From Bacillota bacterium (lineage in GTDB: Bacteria > Armatimonadota > Hebobacteria > Hebobacterales > Hebobacteraceae), in NCBI GenBank assembly GCA_030668755.1, contig DAOVEW010000095.1, positions 1-5,845 of the forward strand: DNA of 5,845 nucleotides, written 5' to 3'. Position numbers and translations under genes: made by a program. This document shows positions 1-4,451 of this stretch, in pieces (the stretch's first letter is position 1; the number at the start of each line of letters is the position of its first letter). The notes under the pieces are model-generated. The model had not been told where the DNA came from. It made no database searches and saw only the letters and a program-made list of their open reading frames with translations.

Positions 1-92
1 CCCCTGAGGCGCAGGTTGCAGTTGTCGCAGGTGAGCTCGGTCACTTGGAGGGTTTGATGGCAACTTGGACACCTAGCAATCTGTTTTATCAT
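1..92 (-). CDS. DUF2089-type zinc-ribbon protein, N-terminus only (runs off left edge)
   Basis: Reading the minus strand from an ATG at 92 down to 90 gives 30 complete codons with no stop before the window edge. The peptide has two CxxC pairs, C8-P-S-C11 and C22-D-N-C25, separated by QTLQVTEL and followed by LRLRG. This matches the N-terminal pattern I know from DUF2089 proteins (CPxCg..l.vt.L.C..C....G), small bacterial proteins with a zinc ribbon and a helix-turn-helix-like C-terminus, whose function is poorly defined. A GGAG at 103-106 (minus strand) lies 10 nt before the ATG, and a sigma70-like promoter lies just beyond it. The gene is divergent from the sugar genes at 321 onward, so a regulatory role is possible but is inference. 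Only about a quarter of a typical family member is visible; a generic zinc-ribbon protein of another family is the main alternative. Confidence 0.72.
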   Translation of the reverse strand, partial: MIKQIARCPSCHQTLQVTELTCDNCNLRLR

Positions 93-320
93 GTTTGCCA
101 ATCTCCAGCTTGGGATAATGGCATATCTCTGGTCGTTTGTCAAGCCAGACTTCATAATGTTGATCCGAAGATTAACTATTGTGAAAAGCCGTACGTCAGC
201 CACCGCAGGGGGCGGCACAATACGCCCGCGTGAGTCGGGAGCAGGTGTGGCAGCGGCAGGAAGCTGGCAGGAGGGCCAGGAAGTACGTGCTGGCGGTATC
301 ACACGAGCGAGGGAACAGGG
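93..320. other. Divergent intergenic region between the DUF2089-type gene and the sugar-isomerase gene
   Basis: No convincing gene lies here. The left half (about 80-185) is distinctly more AT-rich than the rest of the window and holds the minus-strand promoter. For the plus strand the best -10 is CATAAT at 153-158, but the matching -35 (TGGTCG at 130-135) is poor, so the promoter of the 321 gene is not settled. If it is correct, the leader would be about 155 nt. The right half (about 200-320) is G-rich and contains GGCAGGA-like units at 255-261, 266-272 and 275-281 (the last is GCCAGGA). I could not match the leader to a known riboswitch. Confidence 0.5.
115..143 (-). promoter_or_regulatory. 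Sigma70-like promoter for the minus-strand DUF2089-type gene
   Basis: On the minus strand a perfect TTGACA (138-143) is followed by a 17-nt spacer and CATTAT (115-120), which matches four of six positions of the -10 consensus. Transcription would begin near 108, leaving a leader of roughly 16 nt that still contains the GGAG at 103-106. The position, spacing and local AT-richness agree with the gene starting at 92. Confidence 0.6.
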
Positions 321-1244
321 ATGAAGGTCGGCTTGTACACGATTAGCTTCGCAGGCGTCTGGTATGACGGCCCGTCACTTCCGCTCGAGGAAATCTTCAA
401 GCGCGCTGGGGACATGGGGTTCGATGGTGTGGAGATCGGTGCCAGGCGGCCGCACGCGAGCCCGATGGACCTCGACGGGACGGCGCGGGAGCGGATACGC
501 CGGCAGGCGGCTGAGGCGGGGCTAGAGATCGCTGCGGTCGCGAGCTACAACAACTTCGCGAGCCCGGTTCTGGAGCACCGCGAGAACGAGTTGCTGATGG
601 TGAGAGAGCAGATCAAGCTGGCGCGCGACCTGGGCGCGCCGGTGCTGCGCTTGTTCGCCGCGTGGCGGGGGATCACGCTGCGCGATGGCCACGGCACTTA
701 CGACATGACGCGGTGGTACTGGGACCACGGTCATCCGGATGTGACCGGGATAGAACGGTGGCAGTGGGTGACAGCGTGCCTAAGGGAAGTGGCGGAGTTC
801 GCGGGAGAGATAGGGGTGACGCTGGCGCTGCAGAACCACGACCCGGTGATCAGACGGTATCAGGATGTGCTGGATTTCCTCGCGGAGGTGGATTCACCGG
901 CGCTGAAGGCATGTATCGATTGCCCGCTGCTGAGGTCGCAGCAGGACGAGTATGTGATGGAGGCGGTGCGGGCGACGGGCGATCTGGAGGTTCACTCGCA
1001 CTTCGGAGGTGAGTTCGAGGAGCGCGATGGGGAGGTCACGCAGAGGCCGATCAGGTTCACGGATCGCGAGCCCTTCAACTACCCGGCCTTCGTTGCAGCG
1101 CTCAAGGAGATCGGATATGAGGGGTACCTGTGCTACGAGTTCTGTCACCCGTGCCTGGGGGAGAAGCACGAGCTGCTGGGGGTCGAGGCAGCGGCGGAAC
1201 AGGTGCAACTGGCGCAGCGGTATATGGCGAAGCTGGTGGGATAG
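321..1244 (+). CDS. Sugar phosphate isomerase/epimerase-like TIM-barrel protein
   Basis: This 307-residue cytoplasmic protein (no signal peptide) looks like the xylose isomerase-like/AP endonuclease 2 TIM-barrel superfamily, whose members isomerise or epimerise sugars and keto-sugars using a divalent metal. Visible landmarks are the N-terminal strand KVGLYTISF, GFDGVEIG near residue 35, LALQNHDP (168-175), KACIDCPLL with D200, EVHSHFGG with H225/H227, and YLCYEFCHPC with E273. In most relatives the first metal ligand is Glu in a xxEN(H) motif; here it is Gln171, while Asp200, His227 and Glu273 fit the other ligands. A CHPC motif (C275-C278) follows Glu273. The start is supported by GAGGGA at 309-314, 6 nt before the ATG. 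The URO-D-like gene follows after 39 nt and is probably co-transcribed. Codons favour G in the third position. The substrate cannot be told from sequence; family placement is firm, exact reaction is not. Confidence 0.88.
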   Translation: MKVGLYTISFAGVWYDGPSLPLEEIFKRAGDMGFDGVEIGARRPHASPMDLDGTARERIRRQAAEAGLEIAAVASYNNFASPVLEHRENELLMVREQIKLARDLGAPVLRLFAAWRGITLRDGHGTYDMTRWYWDHGHPDVTGIERWQWVTACLREVAEFAGEIGVTLALQNHDPVIRRYQDVLDFLAEVDSPALKACIDCPLLRSQQDEYVMEAVRATGDLEVHSHFGGEFEERDGEVTQRPIRFTDREPFNYPAFVAALKEIGYEGYLCYEFCHPCLGEKHELLGVEAAAEQVQLAQRYMAKLVG

Positions 1245-1283
1245 CGCGGTTCTTGCGGGTTCGATGGTAGGAGTTCTGTAAGG

Positions 1284-2354
1284 ATGGACTTCCTGGAGCG
1301 GCTGAACGCGGTGCTGCACGGCAAGCGGCCGGATCGCGTGCCGTATGCGCCGTACGACAATCTGGTGCCGCGGGGAGATTTCGAACGGGAGCTTCGCAAT
1401 CGGGGCATGGGGCTGTGCCTGAGGCGGAGGGGAATATGGTCGGAGATGCCGGATGTCGAGGTGGAGCACAGGACAGAGGGCGACATCGCGTACGAGATAT
1501 ACCGAACGCCGAAGGGCAGTGTGAGGGCTGCAAATCGCACGCACGTAGGGCGGATCAGCGATGGGGAGACCATCGAGGCGGAGTGGATGATCAAGGAGGT
1601 GGGGGATTTCGAGCCCGTCATCTTCATGGTGGAGAACACCGTATACCACAGGGATTATGAGGGGTTCCTCGCGCACGTGCGGGATGTGGGGACGGACGGG
1701 ATCGTGCGGTTTGAGGGGACGCAGCCGCCGTACGACTCGACGGAGGCGTACTTCTCGCTGGAGGAGTGGTCTGGGGCGCAGCACGATTATCCGGAGGCGT
1801 TTGCGCGGCTGCTGAGTGCGGTGGAGCGGCGGGTGGAGCGGTTTATGCCGCTGGTGATCGAGGGGCCGGGGGAGTTCGTGTCGCTGGGGTCGTTGAGTGG
1901 GATCTACGGCCCGAGGCAGTACGAGGAGTACGTGATCCCTTTTTATCGGAGGTGGGCGCCGGAGCTGAAGGCTGCAGGGAAGATACCGGCGCTCCATGCC
2001 CACAACTCCAATCTCGCGAGCTTTGTGGATTTGGTAAGGGAGACAGGGATGCCGGTGGTGGAGGCGTTCACGCCACCACCGGTCGGGGATCTATCGCTGG
2101 CGGAGGCGCGAGAGGCGTGGGGTCCGGAGGTGGTGATCTGGGTGAACTTCCCGGAGACGATCTTCTGGCACGGGAAGCGGGAGACTTATGACTATACAGT
2201 CGATCTGCTGAGGCAGGACGAGGCGAGCGGGCGGCTAGTGATCGGGATGACGGAGATGGGCTCGTACGGGATTACGGATGATAAGAGCGAGCATGTCTTC
2301 AAAGAGGGGATGCGGGCGATCGTGGATGCGATCGACAGTGAGGGGGTGTACTGA
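1284..2354 (+). CDS. Uroporphyrinogen decarboxylase (URO-D) superfamily protein, non-HemE type
   Basis: The 356-residue product belongs to the URO-D/cobalamin methyltransferase-like superfamily. It opens with RPDRVPYAPYDN (residues 15-26), like the DRvP motif of URO-D proteins, and carries HAHN (H238, H240), VEAFTPPPVGDLSL (260-271), IWVNFPE (285-291) and a C-terminal GMTEMGSYG (321-329) near a glutamate. Methylcobamide:CoM methyltransferases (MtaA, MtbA, CmuA) bind zinc through HxCx(n)C; here the comparable spot reads HxH and lacks the cysteines, so a standard thiol methyltransferase is not assured. It is also unlike true HemE in sequence, and a heme-synthesis role is unlikely beside sugar genes. 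AGGAG at 1269-1273 lies 10 nt before the ATG. Such URO-D-like proteins are common in sugar and glycan loci of Planctomycetota-like bacteria without an assigned reaction. Corrinoid-linked demethylation is one possible role, but this is speculation. Confidence 0.85.
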   Translation: MDFLERLNAVLHGKRPDRVPYAPYDNLVPRGDFERELRNRGMGLCLRRRGIWSEMPDVEVEHRTEGDIAYEIYRTPKGSVRAANRTHVGRISDGETIEAEWMIKEVGDFEPVIFMVENTVYHRDYEGFLAHVRDVGTDGIVRFEGTQPPYDSTEAYFSLEEWSGAQHDYPEAFARLLSAVERRVERFMPLVIEGPGEFVSLGSLSGIYGPRQYEEYVIPFYRRWAPELKAAGKIPALHAHNSNLASFVDLVRETGMPVVEAFTPPPVGDLSLAEAREAWGPEVVIWVNFPETIFWHGKRETYDYTVDLLRQDEASGRLVIGMTEMGSYGITDDKSEHVFKEGMRAIVDAIDSEGVY

Positions 2355-2412
2355 TCGGTGCTGGGCGACAACTCCGGAATACTCACAGCCTGCTTCATGG
2401 CGGCGACTCTCC

Positions 2413-2436
2413 GCCAGAGGCGGATCTGCCTCTGGC
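2413..2436 (+). terminator. Perfect 9-bp stem-loop downstream of the URO-D-like gene, possible terminator
   Basis: GCCAGAGGC (2413-2421) and GCCTCTGGC (2428-2436) are exact inverted repeats around the 6-nt loop GGATCT. The hairpin begins 58 nt after the URO-D-like stop codon and ends about 106 nt before the next promoter, a sensible place to end the first transcription unit. No T-run follows, so it is not a canonical intrinsic terminator; an mRNA 3'-end stabiliser or a protein-binding dyad are alternatives. Confidence 0.4.
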
Positions 2437-2541
2437 ATGACTGGTGCGATGCACGCTGCCAGATTCCACTTGCCGCCCAATTCTTGAACTTTCCCCAACC
2501 TCCTCCCGCAGGGCGTTACCAGTTAGACGGGGTGGGCTCCG

Positions 2542-2571
2542 TTGACACTGACTCTGGACACCTGCTAACAT
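2542..2571 (+). promoter_or_regulatory. Sigma70-like promoter for the iolB-like gene
   Basis: A perfect TTGACA (2542-2547) is followed by an 18-nt spacer and TAACAT (2566-2571), four of six matches to the -10 consensus. TG at 2563-2564 gives an extended -10 (TGCTAACAT). Transcription would start near 2578, about 27 nt before the ATG at 2605. This makes 2605 onward a transcription unit separate from 321-2354. Confidence 0.6.
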
Positions 2572-2595
2572 ACGCGGGCCGGAAGCCAGTTCAGC

Positions 2596-2603
2596 GAGGT
2601 GAT
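2596..2603 (+). promoter_or_regulatory. Ribosome binding site that fixes the iolB-like start at 2605
   Basis: GAGGTGAT at 2596-2603 is complementary over eight bases to the conserved 3' end of bacterial 16S rRNA (GATCACCTCC). It covers the in-frame GTG at 2599, so initiation at the ATG at 2605 is preferred over that GTG. The GAGG core sits 5 nt before the ATG. Confidence 0.7.
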
Positions 2604-2604
2604 T

Positions 2605-3390
2605 ATGGCTCTGATCGAACGGAGGCCGGCCCAGCCGGGCTACCTCCACGTCGTAGGACCGGATGATTCCGATCTCAGCTACGTCGAGTTCGGCCTCCTC
2701 AGCCTGTCCGACGGCCAGACTTGGGCGCACACCTTCTCAGGCCGGGAGGCGGTGCTCGTGATCCTCGGCGGCCGCTGCGACGCAGAAGCGGATGGCCGCA
2801 ACTGGCCGAACATCGGTCAACGGCCCGACGTCTTCGCAGGCCGGGCCACCGCCATCTACCTTCCACCCGACCGCGATGTCAAGCTCGTGGGCCGCGGTGA
2901 TACGGAGATCGCGGTATGCGCGGTGCCGGCCGAGAAAGGCGCGGAGACCACGCTGATCACTCCCGACCAGGTGGCCAGCGCAGAGCGCGGCCGCGACAAC
3001 TTCCGGCGGCGGGTGGACAACATCGTCACCCAGAATGTATCGGCACAGCGCATGCTTGTGGGAGAGACGTACAACCCGCCGGGCCTGTGGTCCAGCTACC
3101 CTCCCCACAAGCACGACATCCACAGCCCACCCGAGCAGTACAAGCTGGAGGAGGTCTACCACTTCCGCCTGAAGCCCGCGCAGGGCTTTGGCATCCAGCG
3201 GGTCTACGGCGACGGACTCGACGAGAGCTATGCGGTCAAGCACGGCGACACCGTGACGATCGGCAAGGGTTATCATCCCGTGGTCGCTGCCCCGGGGTAT
3301 GACCTCTACTACCTCTGGATACTGGCCGGCGAGGAGCGGATCCTGAAGCCAAGCGAGGACCCCTCTCACGCCTGGGTCGGCCAGAGCTAA
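2605..3390 (+). CDS. iolB: 5-deoxy-glucuronate isomerase (IolB family, bicupin)
   Basis: The 261-residue product closely fits the IolB family (usually about 270 residues). IolB converts 5-deoxy-D-glucuronate to 5-dehydro-2-deoxy-D-gluconate in cytoplasmic myo-inositol breakdown. The N-terminal cupin half ends with a YLPPDRDVKLVGRGDTEIAVC-like strand pair. The C-terminal half carries the family signature: WSSYPPHKHD with H168 and H170, LEEVYHF with E182/E183, and KGYHPVVAAPGYDLYYLW with H224. These His/Glu residues are the expected cupin metal ligands. The start is chosen at 2605 because the ribosome binding site overlaps the alternative GTG at 2599. A strong promoter lies just upstream, and the TIM-barrel gene follows after 15 nt, suggesting an operon. 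The other inositol catabolic genes are not in the window, so the protein could serve another deoxy-uronate route. Family assignment is firm; pathway is inferred. Wobble bases favour C. Confidence 0.88.
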   Translation: MALIERRPAQPGYLHVVGPDDSDLSYVEFGLLSLSDGQTWAHTFSGREAVLVILGGRCDAEADGRNWPNIGQRPDVFAGRATAIYLPPDRDVKLVGRGDTEIAVCAVPAEKGAETTLITPDQVASAERGRDNFRRRVDNIVTQNVSAQRMLVGETYNPPGLWSSYPPHKHDIHSPPEQYKLEEVYHFRLKPAQGFGIQRVYGDGLDESYAVKHGDTVTIGKGYHPVVAAPGYDLYYLWILAGEERILKPSEDPSHAWVGQS

Positions 3391-3405
3391 GGCGAGGCGC
3401 GAAGA

Positions 3406-4338
3406 ATGCAGGAGCCCATCGAGGCCTACTGCCACATCGGTATCGTACATCCGATGGCCTTCCCCGAAGTCCTTCAGGGTGAGGGCCCCATCTTGGACAC
3501 ACTCACACAGGTGGCCCTTGACCCTTTCTTCTCCGCCATCGAGGTGACGTGGATCAAGGACGCGAGCGTCCGCGGCGACGCCGCCCAACTGCTGGCGACC
3601 GCGGGTATGGAGGTAATCTTCGCAGCTCAGCCGCCGCTGATGCAGCAGAACCTGAGCCTCTCCGATCCCGATCCGGACCAGCGGCGCAAGGCGGTCGATG
3701 CCTGCAAGCAGCTCATAGACCAGGCCTACCAGTTGAGCGCAGCGATACTCGTGGTGCTCAGCGGCCCCGATCCCGGGGAGTCGGCCCGCCCCCAGGCCAC
3801 GGAGGCGTTCATTGATTCCCTGAAGCAGCTCTGCAATGACGCACAGCAGAAGTCCGGCGAGCGCATGCTGGCGATCTCGCTGGAGAACTTCGATCGCACC
3901 GTCGACAAGCGGTGTCTCATCGGGCCCACGCGGGAAGCGGCGGGCATCGCAGAGGCCATCCGGAATGAGTACAGCAACTTCGGGCTCACTCTCGACCTGA
4001 GCCACCTGCCGCTGCTGCGGGAGCGGGCGGACGAGGCGGCGCTGGCGGCCGTGGACCACTTGATCCACGTGCATATCGGCAACTGCGTCGTCGGCGATAC
4101 CTCCCACCCCGCCTACGGCGACCAGCACCCTCGCTTCGGTGTCGCCGGGTCGGCGGTTGGCGTACCCGAGGTGAAGCGTTTCCTCGAAGCCCTCATCTAC
4201 GCAGGGTACTTCAAGCGGAATACCCCCACGACGATGCCGGTGGTCAGCTTCGAGGTGAAGCCCGCTCAGGGCGAGCGATCCGACCTGGTCATCGCCAACG
4301 CCAAGCGGACCCTGAAGCACGCCTGGGCGCAGCTATAA
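3406..4338 (+). CDS. Sugar phosphate isomerase/epimerase-like TIM-barrel protein (IolE/IolI-like)
   Basis: The 310-residue product has no signal peptide and shows the xylose isomerase-like TIM-barrel metal-site pattern: SLENFD with E160, LTLDLSH with D197 and H200, HVHIGN with H221/H223, and VSFEVK with E283. A loop reading YGDQHPRFG around residues 240-248 is common among hydroxypyruvate isomerase and inosose dehydratase relatives. Unlike the TIM barrel at 321, all four classical ligand positions appear intact, so it is likely a working metal-dependent isomerase, epimerase or dehydratase. It begins 15 nt after the iolB-like stop, with GAGG at 3394-3397 as a plausible ribosome binding site, and probably shares its transcript. 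Being next to IolB, it may carry out a neighbouring step such as the inosose isomerase (IolI) or dehydratase (IolE) reaction, but I do not recognise it specifically enough to name it. Confidence 0.87.
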   Translation: MQEPIEAYCHIGIVHPMAFPEVLQGEGPILDTLTQVALDPFFSAIEVTWIKDASVRGDAAQLLATAGMEVIFAAQPPLMQQNLSLSDPDPDQRRKAVDACKQLIDQAYQLSAAILVVLSGPDPGESARPQATEAFIDSLKQLCNDAQQKSGERMLAISLENFDRTVDKRCLIGPTREAAGIAEAIRNEYSNFGLTLDLSHLPLLRERADEAALAAVDHLIHVHIGNCVVGDTSHPAYGDQHPRFGVAGSAVGVPEVKRFLEALIYAGYFKRNTPTTMPVVSFEVKPAQGERSDLVIANAKRTLKHAWAQL

Positions 4339-4397
4339 CGCAGCGCGAGAGGCGCAGCCGAAGACTCGCAACAGACCAATTTTTTGCAGAAGAGACT

Positions 4398-4429
4398 GCG
4401 ATCGGCCGCCAAGGCGGGCGGCTGATCGC
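4398..4429 (+). other. Long stem-loop immediately upstream of the secreted hydrolase gene
   Basis: GCGATCGGCCGCC (4398-4410) pairs with GGCGGCTGATCGC (4417-4429) over 13 bp with one G-U wobble around the 6-nt loop AAGGCG. It ends 7 nt before the GGAGG ribosome binding site at 4437-4441. No T-run follows; the T-run at 4380-4385 lies before it. It could partly terminate or stabilise the upstream mRNA, or control translation of the downstream gene. Which of these applies cannot be told from sequence. Confidence 0.55.
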
Positions 4430-4451
4430 GCTGTTCGGAGGAAAGCAAGTC

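Noticed and set aside
130..158. Plus-strand promoter for the gene at 321 (TGGTCG-N17-CATAAT)
   Set aside because: The -10 is good, but the -35 matches only three of six positions and the leader would be long, so it is not listed as a separate feature.
225..320. Possible cobalamin riboswitch in the leader of the first sugar gene
   Set aside because: GGGAGCAGGTG at about 238-248 loosely recalls a cobalamin-riboswitch segment, and a corrinoid link would suit the URO-D-like gene. However, the rest of the conserved core and the B12 box cannot be found.
45..324. Two small plus-strand frames in the left intergenic region
   Set aside because: They lack ribosome binding sites and motifs, and overlap the divergent gene and its promoter.
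894..2003. Long minus-strand open frame (369 codons) across the two upstream sugar genes
   Set aside because: Its product is rich in Arg, Pro, His and Leu with no recognisable motif, and it lies antisense to two genes with clear family motifs. Such frames are expected opposite GC-rich genes.
2737..4320. Long minus-strand open frame (527 codons) opposite the iolB-like and TIM-barrel genes
   Set aside because: It has no domain signature and is biased toward Val, Gly, Asp and Leu. It is the mirror of two well-supported genes with C-rich wobble positions.
4380..4385. Six-T run as an intrinsic terminator after the second TIM-barrel gene
   Set aside because: No stable hairpin directly precedes it; the only strong stem-loop lies downstream at 4398-4429, which is the wrong order on the plus strand.
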